A stretch of DNA of 8,089 nt from Phycisphaerales bacterium (GTDB lineage Bacteria > Planctomycetota > Phycisphaerae > Phycisphaerales > UBA1924). The stretch spans positions 1-8,089 of the forward strand of contig JAGVLZ010000013.1 in NCBI GenBank assembly GCA_020054055.1, written 5' to 3'. The notes below the pieces were generated by a model. It was not told the origin of the DNA. It was given only the letters and a program-made list of their open reading frames with translations, and searched no databases. The translations under genes were made by a program, and so were the position numbers. How positions within the stretch are numbered: the first letter of the stretch is position 1; every line of letters begins with the position of its first letter. This document shows positions 1 to 6,747 of this stretch, in pieces.

Positions 1-59
1 ACACCGAGCGCAACGACTCCGGGGACCAAGGGCTGGAACGAAAGGCATGTGGGGATCAT
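1..59 (-). CDS. N-terminus of a gene coupled to the response regulator, probably a sensor histidine kinase (partial)
   Basis: On the minus strand the TGA stop of the response regulator (61-59) overlaps an ATG (59-57) in a TGATG arrangement, the usual sign of translational coupling. The frame opened by this ATG stays open to the window edge (19 full codons) and begins MIPTCLSFQPLVPGVVALG. It is fairly hydrophobic and could be the start of a membrane segment. Response regulators of this family are usually followed by their cognate membrane sensor kinase, so a PhoR-like kinase is the best guess. That function is inferred from position alone, because no kinase motif lies inside the window. A competing ATG eleven bases further on opens a less hydrophobic, arginine-rich frame. 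Confidence 0.4.
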   Translation of the reverse strand, partial: MIPTCLSFQPLVPGVVALG

Positions 60-760
60 CAGACCGCCGAGCCGACCTTGTCGGTCGTCAGACGATACCC
101 GACGCCGCGGACCGTCTCGATGAGGTCGCCCCGATCGCCCAGCTTCTGCCGGAGCGCGGCGACATGGACGTCAATCGCCCGGCTGGAGAGCACCGTCCCC
201 TCACCGCGAACGGCGGTGACGATCTGGTCGCGCGTGCGCACGAAACCCGGCCTCTGCGCGAGGAAATGCAGCAGCCGGTACTGCGTCAGGGTGAGGTCGA
301 GCGCCTCGCCCTCGATGAACACCTGGTGCCGCGCTGGATCGATGCGGAGCGACTCGCCCAGGTTCACCTCGCGCGAACTCTCGGTGTCGCGCCGGCGGAG
401 CACGGCCTTGACTCGCGCGATCAGCACGCGCGGGCTGAAGGGCTTGGTGACGTAGTCCTCCGCCCCCAGTTCGAGCCCCACGACAATGTCCGATTCCTCG
501 CCCCGCGCCGAAACCATCAGAATAGGGATCGAGTTCGTCGCCGAGTCCCGCTTGAGTTTGCGGCAGACCTCGAGCCCGTCCAGATCTGGGAGCATGATGT
601 CGAGAATCACCAGATCGGGGCGCTGCGTCGCCACGGTCTCCAGCGCCAGCCTCCCGGACGAGGCGATCTGCGGCTGGAACCCCTCGCGCGCAAGATGGAA
701 ATGCACCAGGTTGGCGATGTCAGTCTCGTCTTCGACGATGAGAACCTTGGACCGCGCCAC
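59..760 (-). CDS. OmpR/PhoB-family two-component response regulator
   Basis: A 233-residue cytoplasmic DNA-binding response regulator of typical family length. The receiver domain (about residues 4-122) has the acidic pair E10/D11, the phosphoacceptor D54 in LVILDIMLPDLDG, the switch residues S84 and Y103, and the invariant K106 in DYVTKP. The C-terminal winged helix (about 133-226) shows the family pattern LTLTQYRLLHFLAQRPG, a recognition helix around SSRAIDVHVAALRQKLG, and ETVRGVGYRL in the wing. The start is GTG, chosen because a perfect AGGAGG lies five bases upstream and the domain starts at once. Phosphorylation at D54 by a partner kinase should promote dimerisation and promoter binding. 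PhoB (phosphate response) is the closest well-known archetype, but the target regulon cannot be read from sequence. The next gene overlaps its stop codon. Function class is sure, the specific role is not. Confidence 0.96.
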   Translation of the reverse strand: MARSKVLIVEDETDIANLVHFHLAREGFQPQIASSGRLALETVATQRPDLVILDIMLPDLDGLEVCRKLKRDSATNSIPILMVSARGEESDIVVGLELGAEDYVTKPFSPRVLIARVKAVLRRRDTESSREVNLGESLRIDPARHQVFIEGEALDLTLTQYRLLHFLAQRPGFVRTRDQIVTAVRGEGTVLSSRAIDVHVAALRQKLGDRGDLIETVRGVGYRLTTDKVGSAV

Positions 761-765
761 TTGCG

Positions 766-771
766 CCTCCT
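766..771 (-). promoter_or_regulatory. Shine-Dalgarno site of the response regulator
   Basis: Minus-strand AGGAGG, a perfect anti-16S match, with a five-base spacer to the GTG at 760. It decides in favour of the GTG start. Most other genes in the window have weaker or no such site. Confidence 0.85.
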
Positions 772-1022
772 GAACTGGTGCTTGGCGGGCGAGCGTGCCT
801 CAGCCTTGGAACCGCCGCCCGGTGAAATCTTAGTGGATGCCCGACCCGCCGCAACCCGGCTTCGATGGTGGTTTCGGCGCGCGTTGTCTCGAATCGTCCG
901 TGAATTGCAGCACCGATGTCGCGTGCGCACCCAGAGTGTTTGATTTGTGTGAAGAATGCGGAACCGCGGGAACCCTCGGGTCGATCTGATTCCCCTACGA
1001 TTGCCTTTCGGACTACGAAAAC

Positions 1023-2003
1023 ATGCGACTGGTGCTCAGCCCATACGAGTTCGATTCGGCTTCGCCCGCTGCCGCGGCGGCGATGCTCCTCGGCCGAGAT
1101 GAGGGGGGCGTCCTCACCATCCAGCCGACTCCGTTCGGTAATTCCGGCCCCGATGCGGCACGCGAGGCCGCGACCCTCGCCCCGGCGTATGCGCGACTCC
1201 TCGAAAAATGGCGATGGACCGGACCGCTCTGGCGCGGCGGGGTCCTTCAGGCCGCGGGATCCGGCCAATCTCTCGCCACGATGCTGAGCCGCAGCGCCGC
1301 GGCTCTCCTCGCCGACCGATCGCTCATCGCCGCACGCGGGTTGCTGAAGGTCGGTCCAAGCGACGATGAATCCGCGTTCCTCGAATCGCTCAGCCGAGAC
1401 CTCATCCGAGGCGGCTCGGACCCCGCGATAAGCCTGCCCCTGGTCGCCGTGACGGAGCGTCTCGCGGCGGAGGCCGACGCCGCGCTTGTCTGCGGCCAGT
1501 TGGGAGGGATGATCTGGAAGCCGCGCCCCGGAGCCCCGACCAGTTTCACCTTCTCGATCCCACTGATTCTCGGCGCAACGGGCGGCGAGATCCTCGACAC
1601 GCGCGCCGCGCTCGCCGACTCGCTCGAAACATTCCGCAACGTGCTCCGCGAGGCCCTCATGGCCGCACGCCTCGGTCAAGTGAACGGCCATGCGGGGGCG
1701 GTCCGCCTCGCCGCGGAAGCATTCGCTCGCGAGTTTCGATCCATTCGTTCGTCCCGAAGACCCGACGCACACCGCGATTCCGCCGATCGCCCGGTCGAGG
1801 CCGTCTTCAGCGTTTCGATTGTCCCGACCGGCCGAGCCGTGCGAGAGGCGGTCGCCCGGCTGTCGCGAATGATCCCGGCGCCTCGCGCTTCCGCCGCATC
1901 GTCGAGCGTCGAAGCGACGATCGTCCCCCGCGAGCGGTCGATCGCCCTCATGCGGGTCCGCCTCGCCGCGTGGGACTTTGCCCCGCCGATCCCGGCGCGA
2001 TAG
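1023..2003 (+). CDS. Hypothetical protein, 326 residues, unknown function
   Basis: I do not recognise this protein. It is alanine- and arginine-rich with no signal peptide, no clear transmembrane segment and no cysteine-rich metal site. The N-terminus (MRLVLSPYEFDS) and the mixed helical/strand middle (for example LEKWRWTGPLWRGGVL near residues 61-76 and SFTFSIPLILGATGGEILDTR near 174-194) look like a folded soluble protein. The last part (residues about 240-326) is low in complexity with many A, R and S. It is read divergently from the response regulator across a 262-base spacer, and ends 124 bases before the carboxypeptidase, which has its own promoter. No Shine-Dalgarno site precedes the ATG. 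Codon use has the strong third-position GC of the real genes nearby, and the long minus-strand frame over the same bases looks like its shadow. Confidence 0.75.
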   Translation: MRLVLSPYEFDSASPAAAAAMLLGRDEGGVLTIQPTPFGNSGPDAAREAATLAPAYARLLEKWRWTGPLWRGGVLQAAGSGQSLATMLSRSAAALLADRSLIAARGLLKVGPSDDESAFLESLSRDLIRGGSDPAISLPLVAVTERLAAEADAALVCGQLGGMIWKPRPGAPTSFTFSIPLILGATGGEILDTRAALADSLETFRNVLREALMAARLGQVNGHAGAVRLAAEAFAREFRSIRSSRRPDAHRDSADRPVEAVFSVSIVPTGRAVREAVARLSRMIPAPRASAASSSVEATIVPRERSIALMRVRLAAWDFAPPIPAR

Positions 2004-2058
2004 CGATATCACCCCGAATCTGGCTGCGTTTGCACCGACAAACACCACGAAATGCCCC

Positions 2059-2086
2059 TTCACAGAGGCGGATTGTGAAGTATGCT
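2059..2086 (+). promoter_or_regulatory. Putative sigma-70-type promoter of the carboxypeptidase gene
   Basis: TTCACA (2059-2064) matches the -35 consensus at five of six positions. After a 16-base spacer, TATGCT (2081-2086) matches the -10 consensus at four of six. Transcription would start near 2092-2094, leaving a 5' leader of about 35 bases that contains the GGAG site. The local base composition is clearly less GC-rich than the surrounding coding DNA. It is read from consensus only. Confidence 0.45.
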
Positions 2087-2115
2087 TGACCCATCGTCCC
2101 TTCCGGCGGCAAGAT

Positions 2116-2119
2116 GGAG
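2116..2119 (+). promoter_or_regulatory. Shine-Dalgarno site of the carboxypeptidase gene
   Basis: GGAG followed by an eight-base spacer to the ATG at 2128. Together with the signal peptide that begins exactly there, it fixes the start and rules out the longer in-frame extension to 1978. Confidence 0.7.
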
Positions 2120-2127
2120 AATCTCGA

Positions 2128-3915
2128 ATGCACGCGTCCCCTCGGCTTCGTTGGTGCGTTTCGGCCTCGCTCGGCGCCCTTTCGCTCGTCGCGGGTGCCG
2201 CATCGGCCGACGACGCCATCGGCCCCTACGAGAACTTCAAGTGGGTCACGGTGCAGATCGACTCGCCCGAGTCGCTCCTCGCCGTCTCGCAACTCGGCGA
2301 ATCGCTCGCCTGCCAGGCCGGCCCCGGCCCGGTCGACTTCGTCATCGAGCCGGACGCGATGGAAGCGCTCGAAGCGCTCGGTGTCCCATACGTCCTCCGC
2401 TCAAACAACATCCAGCACGAGATCGACGAAGAGACCCGCGCGAACGAACTCGCCCGCGCCGAGCGCGGCCAGGATTTCTTCGCCACCTACCGCACCATCG
2501 GCGAGATCTGGACCTACCTCGACACACTCGCCGCGCTCGACACCGTGCCCAACCCGCCCGGCCACATCATCGAAAAGTTCAACACAGGCGACTCGGTGCA
2601 AGGCCGCAACATCTATGGCCTGCGCATCGCCACCCCCACTCCCCTCGGCGCGCCGCCCAAACCCGTCTTCCTCATCTCCGCGACGCAGCACGCCCGCGAG
2701 TGGGCCGCGGGATCGAGCGCCATGTGGATCGCCGACCGCCTTTGCCGTGAATACGGGATCGACCCGGTCGTCACCCAACTCCTCGACAACGTGGACTTCC
2801 ACATCATCCCCATCGTCAACCCCGACGGGTACAACCACACCTTCCCAACCGCGCAGGGAGGCGGGAACACGCGGCTGTGGCGCAAGAATCGCCGCCTGAA
2901 CTCCGGCGGCTCCTTCGGCGTCGACCTCAACCGCAACTGGAGCGTGGGATGGGGACTCAACGGCGGGTCGAGCACCTCCCAGACGAGCGATACCTACCGC
3001 GGCACGGCCGCCTTCTCAGAACCAGAGGCCGCCGCAGTGAGCGACTACGCGCTCACTCTCTCACCGCTCAAGGCCCACATCGACATCCACACCTATTCGC
3101 AACTCGTCCTCGGCCCCTGGGGCTACACCACAACCGCCCCACCGCGAACCTCGGAGTTGAATCCGCTCGCCGCCGCGATGGTCTCGGCGATCGAATCGGT
3201 CAACGGCACCAACTGGACCGGCGGGCAGGCCTCGACCACACTCTACGTTGCCTCAGGAGTCGCCCCGGACTGGACGTTCCAGACCATGAACGCGCTCTCC
3301 TGGACCTTCGAACTCCGCGACACAGGCACCTTCGGCTTCACGCTCCCGGCTTCGCAGATCGTTCCGGCCGCGACCGAGGCTTGGGCGGGCATCGTCGCCC
3401 TCGCCCAGCACATACAGGTCCGCCTGCGATTGAACCTCTCGGGCCCCCCTTCGTCGCTCGCGCTCAGCACCCCCGCCAACTTCGGAGTGTCAATCACCAC
3501 CGAGAACCAGTACACCCTTCAAGCCGACTCCGCGAATCTCATGTGGCGCGAGGGCGACTCGGGCGCTTACAACGAAGTCCCGCTCACCGGAGGCCCGACC
3601 AACTTCACCGCCACGCTCCCCGCCTTCGGCTGCGGCCGCACGATCAACTACTTCGTGCAGGCCACCGCGAACGACGGCCTCATCGTCCGCACCCCGACAT
3701 CCAACGACCTCTCCGCGAGCACTCCCGCATGCCCCGGCTGCCTCGGCGATGCCAACGGCGATATGAACATCGACTTCAAGGACATCACCACCATCCTCAG
3801 CCATTGGGGAATGTCGGGCGCCGCACCCTTCGATGGCGATGCGGACTACAACGGCGTCGTGGATTTTCAGGACATCACCATCGCGCTCGGCGCATGGGGC
3901 GGCGGGTGCGGCTGA
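2128..3915 (+). CDS. Secreted M14 (carboxypeptidase A-type) zinc metallocarboxypeptidase with propeptide and dockerin-like tail
   Basis: A 595-residue exported zymogen. Residues 1-27 are a Sec signal peptide (basic start, hydrophobic core, cleavage after ASA-27). Residues about 35-105 resemble the M14 activation propeptide (VDFVIEPDAMEALEALGVPYVLRS). The catalytic domain covers about 118-430 and keeps every bovine carboxypeptidase A residue I can align: zinc ligands H188, E191 (QHARE) and H321 (IDIHTYSQ), substrate-binding R252, N268 and R269 (VDLNRNW), Y323, Y373 and general base E395 (FELRDTG). The position equivalent to the specificity residue 255 appears to be P380, not the Asp of basic carboxypeptidases. 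Residues about 435-530 are a beta-rich linker. Residues about 538-595 hold two EF-hand-like repeats, GDANGDMNIDFKDI and GDADYNGVVDFQDI, with calcium-type Asp/Asn spacing, as in dockerin-like tails of planctomycete secreted proteins. It probably trims C-terminal residues from peptides outside the cytoplasm. Tail function is inferred. Confidence 0.95.
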   Translation: MHASPRLRWCVSASLGALSLVAGAASADDAIGPYENFKWVTVQIDSPESLLAVSQLGESLACQAGPGPVDFVIEPDAMEALEALGVPYVLRSNNIQHEIDEETRANELARAERGQDFFATYRTIGEIWTYLDTLAALDTVPNPPGHIIEKFNTGDSVQGRNIYGLRIATPTPLGAPPKPVFLISATQHAREWAAGSSAMWIADRLCREYGIDPVVTQLLDNVDFHIIPIVNPDGYNHTFPTAQGGGNTRLWRKNRRLNSGGSFGVDLNRNWSVGWGLNGGSSTSQTSDTYRGTAAFSEPEAAAVSDYALTLSPLKAHIDIHTYSQLVLGPWGYTTTAPPRTSELNPLAAAMVSAIESVNGTNWTGGQASTTLYVASGVAPDWTFQTMNALSWTFELRDTGTFGFTLPASQIVPAATEAWAGIVALAQHIQVRLRLNLSGPPSSLALSTPANFGVSITTENQYTLQADSANLMWREGDSGAYNEVPLTGGPTNFTATLPAFGCGRTINYFVQATANDGLIVRTPTSNDLSASTPACPGCLGDANGDMNIDFKDITTILSHWGMSGAAPFDGDADYNGVVDFQDITIALGAWGGGCG

Positions 3916-3998
3916 CCGATCATTCCGCAAGTGCACCTGCCCCCGGCTCTCCGCCGCTGCTCCTCGCTTCTCGAAGGATCGACCGCGCCTGCTGGCAC

Positions 3999-4018
3999 GC
4001 TTGTGGCTCAGCACAAGC
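3999..4018. repeat. Perfect 7-bp stem-loop downstream of the carboxypeptidase gene
   Basis: GCTTGTG (3999-4005) and CACAAGC (4012-4018) are perfect inverted repeats around a six-base loop, 84 bases after the carboxypeptidase stop. A second, mutually exclusive pairing GTGGCTC/GAGCCAC starts inside the first. No T-run follows on either strand, so it is not a classical intrinsic terminator. It could be a transcript-end hairpin or part of a dispersed repeat. Confidence 0.4.
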
Positions 4019-4046
4019 CTGACGAGCCACGCTCGGCGGAACACGC

Positions 4047-4283
4047 TCACCCAGCACGGCAAGCACCCCACACGACGGACGAAGGTTGGCCATTCGGGCA
4101 AACAGGCCACCCGCCGTTGCCCTCGATCGTGACGGCGGCGCCGGGCCTTGATTGACGCTGCTCGGGTCGCCAATCCATCTCACCATGAACGTATCCGAAA
4201 TGGAACTCCCCACCATCTTCATTGGTGAACTCGATGAAGGCGGGGGACTCCTCGTCCATGGACTGGTTGTCCCTGTTGCTCAT
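4047..4283 (-). CDS. Doubtful small hypothetical protein, 78 residues
   Basis: The open frame begins 46 bases after the stop of the 122-residue gene, on the same strand. The first 55 residues (MSNRDNQSMDEESPAFIEF, then TNEDGGEFHFGYVHGEMDW) are acidic and aromatic and look more like protein than the arginine-rich shadows around it. The last 20 residues are glycine/alanine-rich and less convincing. Only a weak purine-rich stretch (GAGAGAG) precedes the ATG. I recognise no family. If real, it may be co-transcribed with the upstream gene. Otherwise the stretch 3916-4329 holds no gene I can support. Confidence 0.3.
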   Translation of the reverse strand: MSNRDNQSMDEESPAFIEFTNEDGGEFHFGYVHGEMDWRPEQRQSRPGAAVTIEGNGGWPVCPNGQPSSVVWGACRAG

Positions 4284-4329
4284 CTCTCTCAGCCGTCAGC
4301 GCCGTTGTCGGCGGCCGGTTTGCGGGCGT

Positions 4330-4698
4330 TCACGATCGACCTCCCCGCCCTCGGCCGATTCGAGCGAGCACGCTCCGCGACGAGAGCGACGCCATCGCCT
4401 CAACAACCGGCACGTCCGTCCGCGGCGTCGAACCGGGCACGACTCGTTCGACGAATCCGGGCGACACATTCCAGCGCAGCCCACCGTCGCCGATGATTGT
4501 TACTGTTCGTTTGTTGTACCGGACGAGAACGCCGAAGACCCGCCGTCCATCGGCCGTGAACGTCACACGCTCGCCGATCGAAAACTTCATCATGGTGCCG
4601 TGCGCCCGCAACTGCTGAATCACGCGGAGCCTCTCGGTGATGCGCGAATGCAGGTCGCGGAGTTCGTCCTCAGTCAGGCGATCGATGTCGATAGGCAT
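4330..4698 (-). CDS. Small conserved-type protein, 122 residues, helical N-terminus plus SH3/KOW-like beta domain; function unknown
   Basis: Residues 1-38 (MPIDIDRLTEDELRDLHSRI onward) form an amphipathic helix or helical hairpin. Residues about 38-85 (KFSIGERVTFTADGRRVFG, then VLVRYNKRTVTIIGDGGLRW) read as a small beta barrel of the KOW/SH3-like type often found in nucleic-acid-associated proteins. The tail after residue 90 is low complexity. The MPIDIDRLT...RYNK.TVT pattern is one I associate with conserved hypothetical proteins of several phyla, with no established function. The start at 4698 is preferred because a GGAG lies six bases upstream. An in-frame ATG at 4710 overlaps that site, and the longer frame back to 5058 is low-complexity, non-protein-like sequence running through a hairpin repeat. 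RNA binding is only a structural guess. Confidence 0.75.
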   Translation of the reverse strand: MPIDIDRLTEDELRDLHSRITERLRVIQQLRAHGTMMKFSIGERVTFTADGRRVFGVLVRYNKRTVTIIGDGGLRWNVSPGFVERVVPGSTPRTDVPVVEAMASLSSRSVLARIGRGRGGRS

Positions 4699-4704
4699 CA
4701 GGGG

Positions 4705-4708
4705 CTCC
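4705..4708 (-). promoter_or_regulatory. Shine-Dalgarno site deciding the start of the 122-residue gene
   Basis: Minus-strand GGAG with a six-base spacer to the ATG at 4698. The same bases overlap an in-frame ATG at 4710 that has no site of its own, so the downstream ATG is the likelier start. Confidence 0.55.
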
Positions 4709-4960
4709 ATGCCGACGATGATACCGGAGGCGAGCCCGCGGCTCGTGCCGCGAACGAGGCTTCCCCGCGGTCGGTGCGTCTTGCTCGGCGGAGACCGAAG
4801 CGCAAGCGAGGAACTGGAATGCAGCCCCGGCGGTGCGAGAGTCGGTGGCCGCGAGTAGAGCGGCGCTCCGCCGCGGAACCCGTGGAGAAGAGTCGCATAG
4901 ACCCTCTTCCATGTTTTCTCATTTTGATGTGACGGCAGTGGGTCGAAGAATCGGTAGAGG

Positions 4961-5003
4961 GGGTACCACGGTCGAGTCGAAGACGCCTCGACGCGTGGCA
5001 CCC
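4961..5003. repeat. Long imperfect hairpin, candidate dispersed palindromic repeat
   Basis: The left arm 4961-4976 and right arm 4987-5003 form 15 pairs with one A-C mismatch and one bulged base around a 10-base loop. On the minus strand the mismatch becomes a G-U pair, so minus-strand RNA would pair throughout except for the bulge. The flank continues the GTGGCA/TGCCAC theme (GTGGAACATGCCAC at 5019-5032). Such compact palindromes in intergenic DNA are typical of REP-like repeats. A copy number cannot be seen from one window. Confidence 0.55.
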
Positions 5004-5218
5004 GATTCCGGCAATAGTGGAACATGCCACCCGCCAGAGTTGGTTGAAAGTCAGTCAACGGAACCTGGGTCAGGTCAGTCGTTGTTCAGCGGCGACATGT
5101 GGGCCAGCGTCAATTCCAGTTGGCACTCCGATCAATTGAAGTGCTTCAGCCGATAGACATTTGCAGTCTACATCATCGACCGCGAAGCGGGCTCGCGTCA
5201 CTCGAGAACCCGAAGCTG

Positions 5219-5262
5219 ACGCAATGCCGCTGATACCAAAAAACCGTCCAATGGCGTTGCGT
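5219..5262. repeat. 10-bp inverted repeat just after the serS stop codon
   Basis: ACGCAATGCC (5219-5228) and GGCGTTGCGT (5253-5262) pair over ten positions with one mismatch (G-U on the plus strand), around a 24-base loop, 17 bases beyond the serS stop. A run of six T on the serS strand lies inside the loop, not after the stem, so it is not a standard intrinsic terminator, although it may mark the transcript end. Confidence 0.35.
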
Positions 5263-5279
5263 GTCTCCTTCACCAAAGG

Positions 5280-6692
5280 CTACCAAGCAATCCGTTCCAC
5301 CCCCCCCACATACCCCCGCAAAACCTCAGGCACCGTCACGCTCCCATCCTCGTTCTGGTTCATTTCCAGAATTGGGATCAAAACCCGTGGCGAGGCCAGC
5401 ACCGTGTTGTTCAGCGAGTGGCAGAAGGTCGTCGCCCCCTTCCCCCCACTGCCCCCCGTGCGGTACCGCATGTTCAGGCGCCGACACTGATAGTCGTACA
5501 AGCGTGAAGCGCTGTGCGTCTCGCCGTACGCCCCGCTCGGCACGCCATCTTTCCCGACCTCGCCGCGCCCCGGCATCCAACTCTCGATATCGATCATGTC
5601 AGCGTTCTTCACGCCAAGGTCGCCCGTGCAGCACTGCAAGAGTCTGTAAGGCAGCCCCAGCGCCTGCAACAACTGCTCCACGATGTCGATCATCGCGGCG
5701 TGCCATTTGCGGCTCTCCTGCTCATCGGCGCGCGTGATGACCACCTGCTCCACCTTGTCGAACTGGTGGATGCGGTAAAGGCCCGCCGTGTCGCGCCCCG
5801 CGGCCCCCGCCTCGCGCCGGAAGCAGGTGCTCACCGTCGCCATCTTGATCGGAAACTGCGCCTCGTCGAGAATCTCGCCGGCGTGCAGCCCCATCAGCCC
5901 CACCTCGCCCGTCCCTGTCAAAAACAAATCATGCGCCTCGCCGCGACGGGTCTCCTCCACGCAATACGTCTGCTCGCGCCCCGCGGGGAAAAAGCCCGTC
6001 CCGACCATGCACTCCTCGCGCACGATCACCGGCACGCTCATTGGAATAAACCCGTGCTTCTCCACGATGCGATCAAACGCAAATCGCAGCACGGCCTGGT
6101 GCAGGCGCATCCCCATCCCCTTCAACACATACGAGCGCGAACCGGCCATCTTCACGCCGCGCTCGAAGTCAACAAGCCCCAGCCGCTCAACGATCTCGAT
6201 GTGGTTCCTCGGCTTGAAGCCGCGCTGGTTCTCGAAACTCTTCGCAGGATCAAACCCCGGCGGCGACCATCGGCGCACCTCGACGTTGTCCTCCGACCCC
6301 TTCCCCACCGGCACGTCCGCGTCCGGCGGCAGCGGCACCGTCAGCAAGAGCGCGTTCAACTCCGGCGTGATGGCATCGATCCGTTTCTCGAGCGCGGCGA
6401 TCTGTTCCTTCAGCGCCGCCGGTTTCGCGCGCAACGCCTCGGCCTCGCGCTCCAGCGCCGCCTTCGCGTCGCCGGTCGCGGACTTGATTTGGCCCATCAG
6501 TTTGCCGATCGCCGGGCCGGATTCCTTCGCCAGACGGTTCTGCTCGGCGCGTAGGGATTCGGCCTCCCCCTGCACCCGCCGAGATTCCTCGTCAATCGAC
6601 TTCAAACGATCGAAATCGACGGCGATACTCTTCTTTTTGGCGCCCGCGATGAAGCGTATCGGGTCTTCGCGGAAGGCCTTGAGGTCGATCAT
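5280..6692 (-). CDS. serS: Seryl-tRNA synthetase
   Basis: This 470-residue class II aminoacyl-tRNA synthetase charges tRNA-Ser with serine (and tRNA-Sec where present) in the cytoplasm. It is somewhat longer than the roughly 425-residue bacterial norm. Residues 1-110 start MIDLKAFREDPIRF and form the tRNA-binding antiparallel coiled coil rich in E, K, R and A. The catalytic core shows the TxE serine loop as TGE (261-263), motif 2 as TCFRREAG (289-296) continuing to YRIHQFDKVE, the serine-site segment E391 in ETHSASRLYDYQCRR, and motif 3 around NNTVLASPR (428-436), ending EVLRGYVGG. The ATG at 6692 fits the family N-terminus but has no Shine-Dalgarno site. An in-frame ATG at 6803, just after a GGGGGAG, would add 37 residues and run through a terminator hairpin. 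It is the only housekeeping gene here, so it is probably chromosomal. Confidence 0.97.
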   Translation of the reverse strand: MIDLKAFREDPIRFIAGAKKKSIAVDFDRLKSIDEESRRVQGEAESLRAEQNRLAKESGPAIGKLMGQIKSATGDAKAALEREAEALRAKPAALKEQIAALEKRIDAITPELNALLLTVPLPPDADVPVGKGSEDNVEVRRWSPPGFDPAKSFENQRGFKPRNHIEIVERLGLVDFERGVKMAGSRSYVLKGMGMRLHQAVLRFAFDRIVEKHGFIPMSVPVIVREECMVGTGFFPAGREQTYCVEETRRGEAHDLFLTGTGEVGLMGLHAGEILDEAQFPIKMATVSTCFRREAGAAGRDTAGLYRIHQFDKVEQVVITRADEQESRKWHAAMIDIVEQLLQALGLPYRLLQCCTGDLGVKNADMIDIESWMPGRGEVGKDGVPSGAYGETHSASRLYDYQCRRLNMRYRTGGSGGKGATTFCHSLNNTVLASPRVLIPILEMNQNEDGSVTVPEVLRGYVGGVERIAW

Positions 6693-6710
6693 GGGGCGGA
6701 TGGTATCGAC

Positions 6711-6747
6711 AAAAAAAGCCAAGGCCGCCGTTAGGCGGCCAAGGCTT
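6711..6747 (-). terminator. Intrinsic terminator/attenuator hairpin directly upstream of serS
   Basis: On the minus strand GGCGGCC (6729-6723) pairs perfectly with GGCCGCC (6740-6734) around the loop TAAC. The stem continues after a 2x2 U-U internal loop with GCC/GGC and two A-U pairs. It is followed at once by seven T (6717-6711). This is a textbook factor-independent terminator for minus-strand transcription, and it ends 18 bases before the serS ATG. That leaves no room for a promoter between them, so serS transcription has to read through it. Confidence 0.85.

Larger units (their letters stand above)
4699..5279. other. Intergenic stretch without a convincing gene; hairpins and possible remnant DNA
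   Basis: I find no open frame here with protein-like composition. It contains a perfect 6-bp GC hairpin at 4737-4752 just upstream of the 122-residue gene, a long imperfect hairpin at 4961-5003, a shorter GTGG/CCAC hairpin around 5019-5032, and an inverted repeat at 5219-5262 after serS. Base composition from about 4905 to 5260 is noticeably less GC-rich than in the neighbouring genes. A short minus-strand frame ending at 5085 (SECQLELTLAHMSPLNND, then stop) reads somewhat like a protein tail but is preceded at once by a stop, so it could be a decayed gene end. Confidence 0.5.

Noticed and set aside
1978..2127. A longer carboxypeptidase reading frame starting at 1978
   Set aside because: It would overlap the end of the previous gene and place 50 residues before a clear signal peptide. 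GGAG at 2116 and the signal peptide support 2128.
720..2219. A 499-codon open frame on the minus strand across the 326-residue gene
   Set aside because: Its product is arginine/glycine-rich with no domain, overlaps the response regulator start, and is the expected antisense shadow of a GC-biased plus-strand gene.
2401..2838. Minus-strand frame antisense to the carboxypeptidase, valine/glycine-rich
   Set aside because: Its regular GV/DD composition mirrors the codon bias of the M14 gene. There is no start signal and no family.
4699..5058. N-terminal extension of the 122-residue protein up to 5058
   Set aside because: The added 120 residues are low complexity and run through the 4961-5003 hairpin. 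The protein-like part starts at 4698 with its own GGAG.
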